From Tamlana sp038148895 (GTDB lineage Bacteria > Bacteroidota > Bacteroidia > Flavobacteriales > Flavobacteriaceae), in assembly GCA_038148895.1 (NCBI GenBank), contig JBBVGQ010000005.1: a stretch of 64,000 nt of DNA; one strand, given 5' to 3'. A model generated the notes under the pieces. It searched no databases. It worked only from the letters and a program-made list of their open reading frames with translations, and was not told the DNA's origin. Shown piece after piece: positions 7,754-15,822 of the stretch (positions are counted from its first letter, which is position 1; each line of letters starts with the position of its first letter). The position numbers and the translations under genes were made by a program.

Positions 7754-8989
7754 TCAATCTTTATTCTTTTCCTCAATCCATTTGCCCATAAACTTACTGC
7801 TTTGCAAGGTATGGTGCTGTAGCATTTGCCCAGTAAAATTGTTTTGTCGTTTGTCGTCGAGTTGTTGCGATGTTTCTAAAATTGCCTTTAAAAACTTTTC
7901 TTGATGTTCGTTTTTATTAAATCGGGCATTGATAATCTCAAATCCGTTTTGCTGTTTTTCAGCCCAAAGTACCTCATTCTTATATAATTGCATTGCTTTT
8001 TCTGCAAAGGCTTCTGGCGTGTCTTCTATAAATCCATTGGGCGGTAACGCACTAAACATGCCTTCTGCCGCAATGGGTGTCATAACGCACGGCGTACCGT
8101 TTTGCATCGCGTCAACCAATTTGCCTTTTAGACCCGCACCAAACCTAAGCGGTGCTAAACATATTTTTGCACGCTGCATTACTTGGTTGACATCTTCAGC
8201 AAAACCTTTTATTAAAAACCCTTCTTTTTCGTTGTGCAGTTGATTCACTTTTTGCGAGGCATAAGCGCCGTAAACATGCAATTCAGCTTTTGGGAGTTGC
8301 TTGCGTATCAATGGCCAAATGGTTTCCTTTAAATATAAAACTGCATTATAATTGGGTTCATGCAAAAAATTGCCAATGGTTATAAAATGGCTTCGTTCTT
8401 GAAATTTTGGAAGCTTGTTAACATCTTCTTTTAAAATGACATCCAACATAAAAGGTAAATAAAACAACAGATTTTCATCAACTTTAAAATCTTGTTTAAG
8501 GATTTCCATTTCAGCTTCAGAAATGATTAAACTCAAATCACTTCGGTAAATACTAGCTATTTCGCGCTTTGCGTGGTCATTAAACAAATACGGCTTGTTG
8601 AAGACAACGCTATCTTTAAAAGCTTGCTGCCTGCCTTTTCGTAAACCATGCAAATCTTCAGTGTCTAAAATGCGAATGGCATTTGGGCAATGTTCGGCAA
8701 CACGCCAACCAAATTGCTCCTCAACCATAAAGCGGTCAAAAAGTACCACATCGGGTTGCAGCCCTTTCAAAAATTCATCAAAACTGTAATGGTTTAATTT
8801 TATGGGTACTTGCGAAACCTCAATTGAGGTTAAGTCAAATGCGTTTTCACTTTTCGCACAGGCACTAGCAAAGGATATTTGGTAATTTTGCCCCTTAAAA
8901 AATTCAATAAGCTGCATCATTCGGCTACCGGCAGCAGAACTTTTTGGCTCTGGCCATACAAAACCAATAATAAGAAGTTTTTTAGCCAC
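7754..8989 (-). CDS. Glycosyltransferase, GT-B fold (GT4-like)
   Basis: The 411-residue protein has the two Rossmann-like halves of GT-B glycosyltransferases. The N-terminal half has the early GFVWPEPKSSAAGSRM loop. The C-terminal half has GNFLHEPNYNAVLYL, HVYGAYAS and the donor-site segment IKGFAEDVNQVMQRAKICLAPLRFGAGLKGKLVDAM. This pattern fits retaining family-4-type enzymes that use nucleotide sugars. No neighbouring sugar genes are present, so acceptor and product are unknown. A -7 element (TAACTTTG on the minus strand, 9029-9036) lies 40 bases upstream. Confidence 0.8.
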   Translation of the reverse strand: MAKKLLIIGFVWPEPKSSAAGSRMMQLIEFFKGQNYQISFASACAKSENAFDLTSIEVSQVPIKLNHYSFDEFLKGLQPDVVLFDRFMVEEQFGWRVAEHCPNAIRILDTEDLHGLRKGRQQAFKDSVVFNKPYLFNDHAKREIASIYRSDLSLIISEAEMEILKQDFKVDENLLFYLPFMLDVILKEDVNKLPKFQERSHFITIGNFLHEPNYNAVLYLKETIWPLIRKQLPKAELHVYGAYASQKVNQLHNEKEGFLIKGFAEDVNQVMQRAKICLAPLRFGAGLKGKLVDAMQNGTPCVMTPIAAEGMFSALPPNGFIEDTPEAFAEKAMQLYKNEVLWAEKQQNGFEIINARFNKNEHQEKFLKAILETSQQLDDKRQNNFTGQMLQHHTLQSSKFMGKWIEEKNKD

Positions 8990-9028
8990 TAATTCAAGAA
9001 TGTTTTATCTGGCAACAATTGTAAATCA

Positions 9029-9036
9029 CAAAGTTA
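9029..9036 (-). promoter_or_regulatory. -7 promoter element of the GT-B glycosyltransferase
   Basis: Read on the minus strand the sequence is TAACTTTG, an exact TAnnTTTG match, 40 bases upstream of the ATG at 8989. No TTG is seen at the usual -33 distance. Confidence 0.5.
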
Positions 9037-9053
9037 TCTTACACAACGCTTTC

Positions 9054-9072
9054 ACTTCCCCTTTGGGGAAGT
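9054..9072 (-). terminator. Hairpin after the haem-binding protein gene
   Basis: ACTTCCCC and GGGGAAGT form a perfect 8-bp stem around a 3-base loop, 15 bases after the stop of the gene ending at 9087. No long T run follows on the minus strand, so it may be a weak terminator, an mRNA 3' stabiliser, or part of a dispersed repeat. Confidence 0.5.
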
Positions 9073-9086
9073 ATAGGATGGGGCTT

Positions 9087-9560
9087 CTACTCTGGCTCTG
9101 CAGCAATACTGTACTTAAACCGTACCATTTTTGCCCAATCTAAAACAGATTTTATTTGTTCGTCACTTAATCTAGCTTCAGTGTGCGTCCAAGTGTATGA
9201 AGGCAATGGCATATCCTTTTCTTCAACCATTTCAATGAGTTCTTCAAATTTATGGTCTTTTCGCTTAATGGAATTATCTACCCAATTAGAAAAATTAAAA
9301 TGCTTTTTACCGTCCTTAACATGGGCAGCCAACCAATAATTTACAGGGGTAATATTGTTGTACCACGGGTATCGAGTAACATCGCTATGGCAATCGTAAC
9401 AAGTCTCCTCTAAAATCAGTTTTACATCCTCTGGCGGATTGGTTTCAGCCAAAAAAGGTTCAATGGAACTTAAATCACCCTGATTTTTCTCTGGTCCGAA
9501 AAATTGGGCAACTACAAACAAGAGTGCCAATACCAAAAGTATTTTTTTTATCGTCTTCAT
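9087..9560 (-). CDS. Membrane-anchored haem-binding domain protein
   Basis: The 157-residue product starts with a hydrophobic anchor (residues 5-21) and carries one CxxCH haem-attachment motif, CYDCH at 54-58, followed by PWYNNITPVNYWLAAHV, typical of the Haem_bd family. The protein should sit in the periplasm facing away from the cytoplasm. The ATG at 9560 is preferred: the frame can be extended to 9611, but that would overlap the divergent gene at 9601 and place 17 residues before the signal anchor. A role in electron transfer or haem sensing is possible but not shown. Confidence 0.78.
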   Translation of the reverse strand: MKTIKKILLVLALLFVVAQFFGPEKNQGDLSSIEPFLAETNPPEDVKLILEETCYDCHSDVTRYPWYNNITPVNYWLAAHVKDGKKHFNFSNWVDNSIKRKDHKFEELIEMVEEKDMPLPSYTWTHTEARLSDEQIKSVLDWAKMVRFKYSIAAEPE

Positions 9561-9600
9561 TTTAATATTTTTAATTGCATATAAAAATAACAAAATCGTT

Positions 9601-10167
9601 TTGACTACCACCGAACTTTACGATGAATTAAATAACGTAGATCACTCCCACGGTAAAAGGTTGTTTTATGCCAATTTGGTGATTGGAAATCCCGATTTAT
9701 TGCCCAAACTTTTGGAAATTCTTTTTAAAGTAGAAGATAAAATGTCTGATCGTGCAGCTTGGGTTTTCGAATTTGTTTGCAGGAAAAATATCGAACTTAT
9801 CATCCCCCTTTTGAACACATTTACAGAAAATATCGCGAAAGTCCGAAGAGATTCCGCAGTGCGCCCAGTTGCCAAAATTTGTGAGCTTGTAGTTTTGGCT
9901 TATTATGATAAAGCAGATAACCCCTTAAAATCGGCACTGACCAACACGCACAAAGAGCGCATTATCGAAACCTGTTTTGACTATATGATCAATAACCAAA
10001 AAGTTGCTGTCAAGGCCTACTCTATGCAAACTTTATATCTATTGGGCAAAGATTATGATTGGGTTCACCCAGAACTAAGGTTAATTCTGGAACGCGATTT
10101 TTACGAACAAAGTGCCGCTTTTAAGGCACGGGCCAGGCATATTTTAAAGAAAGTGAAGAAAGGCTAA
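9601..10167 (+). CDS. Alpha-helical HEAT-like protein beside purB
   Basis: The 188-residue soluble protein is almost wholly predicted helix. Repeated helix pairs such as NPDLLPKLLEILFKV, IELIIPLLNTF and KVAVKAYSMQTLYLL suggest HEAT/ARM-type repeats. The start is TTG at 9601; no ATG occurs in frame until residue 48, and the N-terminal sequence is otherwise well formed. It precedes purB by 128 bases in the same direction. Similar proteins appear next to purB in related genomes, from memory sometimes mislabelled as adenylosuccinate lyase. It has no lyase motif. Function unknown. Confidence 0.7.
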   Translation: MTTTELYDELNNVDHSHGKRLFYANLVIGNPDLLPKLLEILFKVEDKMSDRAAWVFEFVCRKNIELIIPLLNTFTENIAKVRRDSAVRPVAKICELVVLAYYDKADNPLKSALTNTHKERIIETCFDYMINNQKVAVKAYSMQTLYLLGKDYDWVHPELRLILERDFYEQSAAFKARARHILKKVKKG

Positions 10168-10264
10168 AAAGACCAAATACCACTGATGTGAAAAAATAAA
10201 ATTTCCAATCAAATTAAGGGATCAAACTTACCTCTTCTAGCTTCGTACTTCTAACTTTCTTTCC

Positions 10265-10272
10265 TATCTTTG
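10265..10272 (+). promoter_or_regulatory. -7 promoter element of purB
   Basis: TATCTTTG is an exact -7 match 23 bases before the purB ATG. A TTC rather than TTG lies at the -33 distance. The bases that follow, GCAACCTTAA, recur after the -7 element at 54935-54942. Confidence 0.65.
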
Positions 10273-10295
10273 CAACCTTAAAATTCAAACCGAAT

Positions 10296-11639
10296 ATGTC
10301 ATTATCACCACTCAACGCCATTTCTCCAATTGACGGGAGATACAGAAGTAAAGTAAGCGAGCTAGCCCCCTATTTTTCTGAAGAAGCTTTAATAAAATAT
10401 CGTGTTTTAGTTGAAATAGAATATTTTATTGCACTTTGTGAAATTCCGCTAACTCAACTTAAGTCGGTCGACCATGGCATTTTTGATAGTTTGATGGCTA
10501 TTTACCAAGATTTTTCAAAGGAAGACGCTTTGGCCATCAAAAAGATTGAAAGCATTACCAACCATGATGTTAAGGCTGTTGAGTACTTTATCAAAGAGAA
10601 GTTTGATAAGTTAGGTTTGAGCCAGTTCAAGGAATTTATTCACTTCGGGCTTACCTCACAAGACATAAACAACACGGCCATTCCTTTAAGCCTAAAGGAA
10701 GCCATGAACAACGTTTATGTACCCGAATATTTGATTGTTTTAAATAAGTTAAAAGATTTATCTAAAGATTGGGCATCAATTTCCATGTTGGCGAGAACGC
10801 ACGGGCAACCGGCATCTCCTACCCGATTGGGAAAAGAAATTCAGGTTTTTGTAACCCGTTTGGAAGAACAATTCAATCTATTGAACGATATACCAAGTGC
10901 CGCTAAATTTGGTGGGGCAACCGGTAATTTTAACGCCCACCATGTGGCATACCCAAATATTGATTGGAAAGCCTTTGGAAGCAAATTTGTTCAAGAAAAA
11001 TTAGGGTTGCAACATTCTTTCCCAACAACTCAGATTGAGCATTACGACCATATGGCCGCTTTGTTTGATACCTTGAAGCGCATAAATACGATTATCATTG
11101 ATTTAGACCGAGATATCTGGACCTACGTTTCAATGGACTATTTCAAACAAAAAATTAAAAAAGGGGAAGTTGGCAGTTCGGCCATGCCGCACAAGGTAAA
11201 CCCTATTGATTTTGAAAATTCTGAAGGTAATTTGGGTATTGCCAATGCTGTTTTTGAGCATCTTGCCGCAAAATTGCCAGTTTCAAGATTACAACGCGAT
11301 TTAACCGACAGTACCGTTTTACGAAATGTTGGCGTACCATTTGGCCATACTCTTATTGGATTTAAATCTACCCTTAAAGGTTTGAACAAACTTTTATTGA
11401 ACGAAAGTAAGTTTGCCGAAGATTTAGAAAACAATTGGGCCGTTGTAGCCGAAGCCATTCAAACCATATTGCGTCGTGAAGGTTACTCAAACCCTTATGA
11501 AGCTTTAAAGGGATTGACAAGAACAAATTCCAAAATAAACCAGGACTCCATTTCAAATTTTATTGATACCTTAGAGGTATCCAATACAATAAAAGACGAA
11601 TTAAAACGTATTACACCCAGTAACTACACCGGAATTTAA
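10296..11639 (+). CDS. purB: Adenylosuccinate lyase
   Basis: The enzyme splits fumarate from SAICAR and from adenylosuccinate, serving both IMP synthesis and AMP formation. The fumarase/aspartase superfamily signature GSSAMPHKVNP, with the mobile catalytic serine loop, is at residues 293-303. HFGLTSQDINNTA and ARTHGQPASPTRLGKE supply the other active-site segments. The 447-residue length matches the E. coli-type enzyme. purL, another purine gene, is at the far end of the window and not linked. A small membrane protein gene follows after 3 bases. Confidence 0.95.
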   Translation: MSLSPLNAISPIDGRYRSKVSELAPYFSEEALIKYRVLVEIEYFIALCEIPLTQLKSVDHGIFDSLMAIYQDFSKEDALAIKKIESITNHDVKAVEYFIKEKFDKLGLSQFKEFIHFGLTSQDINNTAIPLSLKEAMNNVYVPEYLIVLNKLKDLSKDWASISMLARTHGQPASPTRLGKEIQVFVTRLEEQFNLLNDIPSAAKFGGATGNFNAHHVAYPNIDWKAFGSKFVQEKLGLQHSFPTTQIEHYDHMAALFDTLKRINTIIIDLDRDIWTYVSMDYFKQKIKKGEVGSSAMPHKVNPIDFENSEGNLGIANAVFEHLAAKLPVSRLQRDLTDSTVLRNVGVPFGHTLIGFKSTLKGLNKLLLNESKFAEDLENNWAVVAEAIQTILRREGYSNPYEALKGLTRTNSKINQDSISNFIDTLEVSNTIKDELKRITPSNYTGI

Positions 11640-11642
11640 TTT

Positions 11643-11840
11643 ATGTTAAGCGACAAGCAATCTTTAATACTTTCAGGAATAATGGCCATTGGCATTTTTG
11701 TTTTTGGAATTTTAGACATCTTAGATAATTTTGTTGTTTTAACACTCATGACCATTGCCTTCTTCACGATTATTCTCAATCTTCTTTACTTGAGCTCTAA
11801 ATCGGAAGAAGAACCACAGGAGCAAGAATTAGATGAATAA
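11643..11840 (+). CDS. Small two-helix membrane protein after purB
   Basis: The 65-residue product has two hydrophobic stretches (about residues 8-28 and 31-51) and an acidic tail rich in Glu. It starts 3 bases after the purB stop, so it is translated from the same message. No known domain is recognised. A terminator follows directly. The tight coupling to purB argues that the ORF is real, but its role is unknown. Confidence 0.65.
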   Translation: MLSDKQSLILSGIMAIGIFVFGILDILDNFVVLTLMTIAFFTIILNLLYLSSKSEEEPQEQELDE

Positions 11841-11844
11841 AAAA

Positions 11845-11870
11845 AGACAACCCATAAAACTGGGTTGCCT
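11845..11870. terminator. Bidirectional intrinsic terminator
   Basis: AGACAACCCA (11845-11854) pairs with TGGGTTGCCT (11861-11870), with one A/C mismatch that becomes a G-U pair on the minus strand. It lies between convergent transcripts ending at 11840 and 11894. Confidence 0.7.
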
Positions 11871-11893
11871 TCTCATATCAACATAACTATATA

Positions 11894-12436
11894 TTACTTG
11901 AAGAAATTTGTAATGCGCTCAATTTGAGCTTCTTCAAGATTTGCGTTTTGCATGGCGTTTATTAAGGTTATCATTTTATCGGGACTCATGTCGTCTCCCA
12001 AAATCCTAACAATGGCAAAGCCTAATTCTTTTGAATTTCCAAAGAGAATAACCTCATCTGCTTCGTCATCCGTTCCTATATACTTCACCTGTATTTTATT
12101 GCCTTTATCGCTAAATTCCATTAAATCGTTGTACTTGCTGTCACTCAAAATAGTCTTAACCTTGACAAGTTCGGCTTCGTAAGAAGTGACATCTTTTTCA
12201 TTGGCTTTGTAGCCTAAAAAATTCAATTTATCCACCGAATCATATGCCTCCTTTTGTTCTTCAGTAAAACCAGATTTATCAATTTCTATCATCGATAATG
12301 GAAAATCCTGGGATATGAAGTTCTTGGCTTCTTGATGGTCTACATAATAGCGTTGCAAACTAACTTCATTACCGCAGCTTGATAAAAAAACTGCGGTAAT
12401 TAAAGTATAAACTAAATATTTAAATGTTCGTTGCAT
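11894..12436 (-). CDS. DUF4252 lipoprotein
   Basis: A lipoprotein signal peptide ends in LSSC with the lipidated cysteine at residue 21. The rest is one DUF4252 domain with the typical helix FTEEQKEAYDSVDKLNFLGY and closing NANLEEAQIERITNFFK. It is the last gene of an operon made of a sigma factor, a small membrane protein and two DUF4252 proteins. That order is widespread in Flavobacteriia. The DUF4252 proteins are presumably envelope targets or sensors of the sigma factor; no biochemical role is known to me. Confidence 0.85.
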   Translation of the reverse strand: MQRTFKYLVYTLITAVFLSSCGNEVSLQRYYVDHQEAKNFISQDFPLSMIEIDKSGFTEEQKEAYDSVDKLNFLGYKANEKDVTSYEAELVKVKTILSDSKYNDLMEFSDKGNKIQVKYIGTDDEADEVILFGNSKELGFAIVRILGDDMSPDKMITLINAMQNANLEEAQIERITNFFK

Positions 12437-12449
12437 GATTGATGGTTTC

Positions 12450-13010
12450 TTATTTTCCTTTTTCTAGATGCTCGCCACCAGGAATATTCATTTTTGATGT
12501 AAGCTTAGATATTTCGTTCAAATCGATATCGCCAGTTAAAGCAACAACAACGGTTTCAATTTTACGCTCCTTCCCATTAATTTCAATATTGCTTTCTATC
12601 TTTTTATCAATACCATTCACAAAAATTAAAAGCTCCTTAACATGGTCGGCATCCCTGCCTTCTTTTACATAAAAGTTAACCTCAGTGCCGTCGTCTCTTA
12701 CTTCCATAAGCTCCTCTAAACTACTTGAACGCGATTTAACCCATTTGGCAATATCTGTTGATATTACTTTATTATCGGTTACTATGGTTTTAAAGCTGGT
12801 AATACTTTTTACCATATCCATGTAAGCCTTGGCTTCGGCATCATCGGTATCAATGCCAATTTTGGCTATCATTTGAAACATTTTTGGTTTAATGTTTACA
12901 TAAGTTACATCTACATTTTCACTGTATTTTTCGAAGATGTCTTTTTGGGCCATTCCCACTAAAGGCATTAACATAATGGCCATTACGAATACGATTAATT
13001 TATTTTTCAT
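12450..13010 (-). CDS. DUF4252 secreted protein
   Basis: The product is 186 residues from the ATG at 13010, with a cleavable signal peptide ending near GMAQ (about residue 20). This start places the signal peptide at the N-terminus; the frame extends to 13061, but that would add 17 mostly basic or polar residues before it. One DUF4252 domain follows, ending ISKLTSKMNIPGGEHLEKGK. It lacks a lipobox, unlike its paralogue 13 bases downstream, so the pair probably occupies different places: soluble periplasm and membrane. Confidence 0.83.
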   Translation of the reverse strand: MKNKLIVFVMAIMLMPLVGMAQKDIFEKYSENVDVTYVNIKPKMFQMIAKIGIDTDDAEAKAYMDMVKSITSFKTIVTDNKVISTDIAKWVKSRSSSLEELMEVRDDGTEVNFYVKEGRDADHVKELLIFVNGIDKKIESNIEINGKERKIETVVVALTGDIDLNEISKLTSKMNIPGGEHLEKGK

Positions 13011-13083
13011 TGTTCTTGTTTTTAAGTTGTTTTTTTCTGTTCGTTTCTTTTTTTGATTCATACTGAAACTGGTTCAGTACATG

Positions 13084-13575
13084 TTAATTTTTAAAAATTA
13101 TATTTTTTGTGTTTTCGATTTCGTTGAGATACCCCAAAGTTGATGTTCCTTTGTTCATTTCATTTAAGTACCCAACGGTTGATGTGCCTTTGTTAAGTTT
13201 TTCAGAAATCATCGCTAACGATCTTGAAACCTCTTCAAAAGCTTTTTCTGGTTCACAGTACGTACCTACTAAATCCGTTTCACAAGAATCGACATTAAAA
13301 AGTGGCATCGTAAAATAAACCCCCAACATTAGAACCGCTACGGCTGCGACAGAAATCCATTTGTAATTAAATATACGTTTGGTGTTTAATGGAATGTCTT
13401 TAGTAAACTGTTCCTGCTGATTTACCAAAAAATACGCAAACATGGGTTTATAATGCTCTAAATGCGGCGCAACCGTGTCGCTGATAAAATAGTTTTTCAA
13501 CACTTGCTCTTCTTTTAGGGTGGTTTCACCGTTTTCGTACTTTTCCAGTAATTTTTCTATATTATTTAATACCAT
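13084..13575 (-). CDS. Single-pass membrane protein, putative anti-sigma factor
   Basis: The 163-residue protein has a cytoplasmic helical region (1-70), one transmembrane helix (about 72-93) and a short periplasmic tail. Its gene overlaps the sigma-factor gene by 14 bases, the classical position of an anti-sigma factor, though no zinc-binding ZAS motif is present. The last 40 residues contain a nearly exact tandem duplication: NKGTSTVGYLNEM (128-140) and NKGTSTLGYLNEI (141-153). The name anti-sigma is inferred from position and topology. Confidence 0.72.
   Translation of the reverse strand: MVLNNIEKLLEKYENGETTLKEEQVLKNYFISDTVAPHLEHYKPMFAYFLVNQQEQFTKDIPLNTKRIFNYKWISVAAVAVLMLGVYFTMPLFNVDSCETDLVGTYCEPEKAFEEVSRSLAMISEKLNKGTSTVGYLNEMNKGTSTLGYLNEIENTKNIIFKN
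13117..13194 (-). repeat. 39-base tandem duplication inside the putative anti-sigma gene
   Basis: Two consecutive in-frame 39-base units encode residues 128-140 and 141-153. The protein copies differ at two positions (V/L and M/I). The reading frame is kept. Confidence 0.8.
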
Positions 13576-14071
13576 AATTATGAGTAATAGTTAATTGTTC
13601 ACGAATTGTTTTTCTCGCTCTTGATAAGGCTACACGTACCGCTGTATTATTCATATCCAGCATTTTGGCAATCTCATCAAAATCATATTCTTCTATATCC
13701 CTCAATTGAATAATCATGCGTTGCTGTTCTGGTAGTTCTTCAATAATTTTCGACACCCAATTTACACTGTCATTCAACTCAACTTGCTTTTGTAATGCTG
13801 TCTGCTTATCCTCGTAATTGCTATGTACAATCTTTAAGTTCTGCGCTTGCTTTGATTTTAACTTATCAAAACAATAATTTTTTGTCATCGTCATGGAAAA
13901 GGCTTCAACGTTTTTATACTCTTGAATCTTTTTCTTGTTATTCCACAATTTCAACAGAACTTCTTGAGTTGCATCTTCAGCTTCCTCTGTAGATACTAGC
14001 AATCGTTTGGCTAAACGAAACACTTTATCCTTAAAGGGCATTACTATATTTAAAAACTCTGTTTGAGTCAT
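13562..14071 (-). CDS. ECF-type RNA polymerase sigma factor
   Basis: The 169-residue protein has sigma region 2 (about residues 10-75, DATQEVLLKLWNNKKKIQEYKNVEAF) and region 4 (about 110-160, LPEQQRMIIQLRDIEEYDFDEIAKML with its helix-turn-helix). No region 3 or 1.1 is present, as in ECF factors. It heads the operon with the overlapping membrane protein and two DUF4252 genes. A matching ECF-type promoter, TGTAAC-N16-CGTC, lies upstream on the same strand and suggests autoregulation. The divergent S41 peptidase may belong to the same stress response. Confidence 0.88.
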   Translation of the reverse strand: MTQTEFLNIVMPFKDKVFRLAKRLLVSTEEAEDATQEVLLKLWNNKKKIQEYKNVEAFSMTMTKNYCFDKLKSKQAQNLKIVHSNYEDKQTALQKQVELNDSVNWVSKIIEELPEQQRMIIQLRDIEEYDFDEIAKMLDMNNTAVRVALSRARKTIREQLTITHNYGIK

Positions 14072-14118
14072 TCTGATTGGTTTACTGAAACAGCTTGGTT
14101 ATTGCTATTTGATATTAC

Positions 14119-14144
14119 GACGAACCACATTCCATTTTGTTACA
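14119..14144 (-). promoter_or_regulatory. ECF-type promoter upstream of the sigma-factor operon
   Basis: On the minus strand TGTAAC (14144-14139) is followed after exactly 16 bases by CGTC (14122-14119). The AAC and CGTC pair is the general ECF promoter pattern known from SigW/SigX-type regulons. It lies 47 bases before the ATG and points to autoregulation by this sigma factor. Confidence 0.55.
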
Positions 14145-14214
14145 AAAATTTTTTATATCGCAATAATGTAAGTATTTTTAGAGTTTTATAGACTACTTAT
14201 ATTAAAAATGCTTT

Positions 14215-15699
14215 ATGAAAAATTTAAAAGCCCTAATCCTACTTTTTACAGTTTCTGTTCTGTCTTTCAGTTGTTTTGAAGATAACGATGATGTACCTAT
14301 TACCACAAGTGAAATAAACGATTTTGTTTGGAAAGGCATGAATCTTTTTTACTTGTATAAAGACAATGTGCCTGATTTGGCCAATGACCGTTTTTCCAGC
14401 AATTCCCAATATGCCAACTATTTGGATGGTTTTAACAGCCCGGAAAGTTTATTTGAAAGCTTGATTTACCAAAGGCAAACCATAGACCAATTTAGCTGGA
14501 TTACTCCAGACTATTTTGCCAATGAAGATCTTTTAAATGGCAAAGGGCTTACTAACGGTATGCAATACACCTTTATTAGTCGTTCAAGCACGGACCCAAC
14601 AAGATATGGCATTATATTATATGTTTTACCAGATAGTGACGCTGATAACAAGGGTTTAAAACGTGGTGATATTTTTTATGCCGTAAATGGTACAGAGTTA
14701 TACTATAATTCACCTGCAGACAACAATTATTCTCTATTAAACGATACAAACTACAGCATAGACCTTGGCACATACAACACCAATGGTACTCCTGATACGG
14801 CTGATGATTCGGTTACTCCGCTTGGAACATCTGTAGCATTAACCAAAGAGGAACTCACCGAAAACCCAATACACGTTAGCAAGGTTTTAAACGTTGGTGG
14901 CAAATCTATTGGCTATTTAATGTACAATGGGTTTAACGGAAGTTCTGCAGAATTAAACAATGTTTTTGCCACATTCAAATCTGCTGGCGTAACAGATTTG
15001 GTTATAGATTTAAGGTATAACCCAGGTGGATTTACCAGTAAAGCTATTTTGTTGACTAGTTTAATAACTGGCCAATTTACTGGTGAAGTACTTAATATAG
15101 ATCAATTTAATAATGCATTACAAGCTGAGTTTGAAGCAAGCAATCCTGAATTTTTGGAAGACAAGTTTATTGACAATGAAAACGGTCTGTCGTTAAATAG
15201 TTTAAACCTGAGTAAAGTTTATTTTTTAACGACCAGATGGAGCGCTTCTGCAAGTGAGTTTACCATCAATTCTTTGACTCCATACATTGATGTTGTTCAA
15301 ATAGGTTCAAATACGCGAGGTAAATATCAAGGTTCTTGGACGTTATATGATTCTCCAAATTTTCTAAAAGAAGGTGCCAATCCAAACCATACTTACGCCC
15401 TTCAACCGTTGATATTTAAATACTCAAACATCCAAGGTAATACTGATTTTATTGATGGACTTCCACCCGATACGATGTTAAACGAAACCAGATTGAACTT
15501 AGGTATTTTAGGTGATGAAAACGAACCGCTTTTAGCTGAGGCTATTTCGCAAATTACGTCAAGTGGCAAACAAATCAGCACCAAATCTGAAAGCATTGAC
15601 GCCCATAGTCCATTTGAAGTATTGCAATCGGCCAATGGCAAATTAATAGATGATAGAGAAATTCCTTTGGATATCATTCAACCTATATTTTCTAAATAA
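14215..15699 (+). CDS. S41-family peptidase lipoprotein (C-terminal processing protease-like)
   Basis: The 494-residue protein begins with a lipoprotein signal ending LSFSC (Cys 20). A PDZ-like segment around residues 130-165 contains ADNKGLKRGDIFYAVNGT. The S41 protease core follows, with DLVIDLRYNPGGF at 261-273 and the catalytic serine segment RWSASASEF at 341-349. Such tail-specific proteases trim envelope proteins. The gene is divergent from the sigma/DUF4252 operon and ends at a very strong terminator. The serine is in place, so it is likely active; the substrate is unknown. Confidence 0.87.
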   Translation: MKNLKALILLFTVSVLSFSCFEDNDDVPITTSEINDFVWKGMNLFYLYKDNVPDLANDRFSSNSQYANYLDGFNSPESLFESLIYQRQTIDQFSWITPDYFANEDLLNGKGLTNGMQYTFISRSSTDPTRYGIILYVLPDSDADNKGLKRGDIFYAVNGTELYYNSPADNNYSLLNDTNYSIDLGTYNTNGTPDTADDSVTPLGTSVALTKEELTENPIHVSKVLNVGGKSIGYLMYNGFNGSSAELNNVFATFKSAGVTDLVIDLRYNPGGFTSKAILLTSLITGQFTGEVLNIDQFNNALQAEFEASNPEFLEDKFIDNENGLSLNSLNLSKVYFLTTRWSASASEFTINSLTPYIDVVQIGSNTRGKYQGSWTLYDSPNFLKEGANPNHTYALQPLIFKYSNIQGNTDFIDGLPPDTMLNETRLNLGILGDENEPLLAEAISQITSSGKQISTKSESIDAHSPFEVLQSANGKLIDDREIPLDIIQPIFSK

Positions 15700-15747
15700 G
15701 TACAAAATTTTAGATTTTCGTTTTTCATTTTAAACGAATTGTTTCTT

Positions 15748-15790
15748 AAAACAAAAATCCCCGAGGTATTGCCGCGGGGATTTTTGTTTT
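15748..15790. terminator. Strong bidirectional intrinsic terminator
   Basis: A perfect 16-bp stem pairs AAAACAAAAATCCCCG (15748-15763) with CGGGGATTTTTGTTTT (15775-15790) across an 11-base loop. It separates the S41 peptidase gene from the convergent TonB receptor gene. Confidence 0.92.
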
Positions 15791-15822
15791 AAAATTTAAT
15801 GAAACACCTTTTTTTAAGGTTT

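Noticed and set aside
9599..9602. TTTG before 9601 as a -7 element of the HEAT-like gene
   Set aside because: The required TA is absent, and transcription would then begin inside the coding frame.
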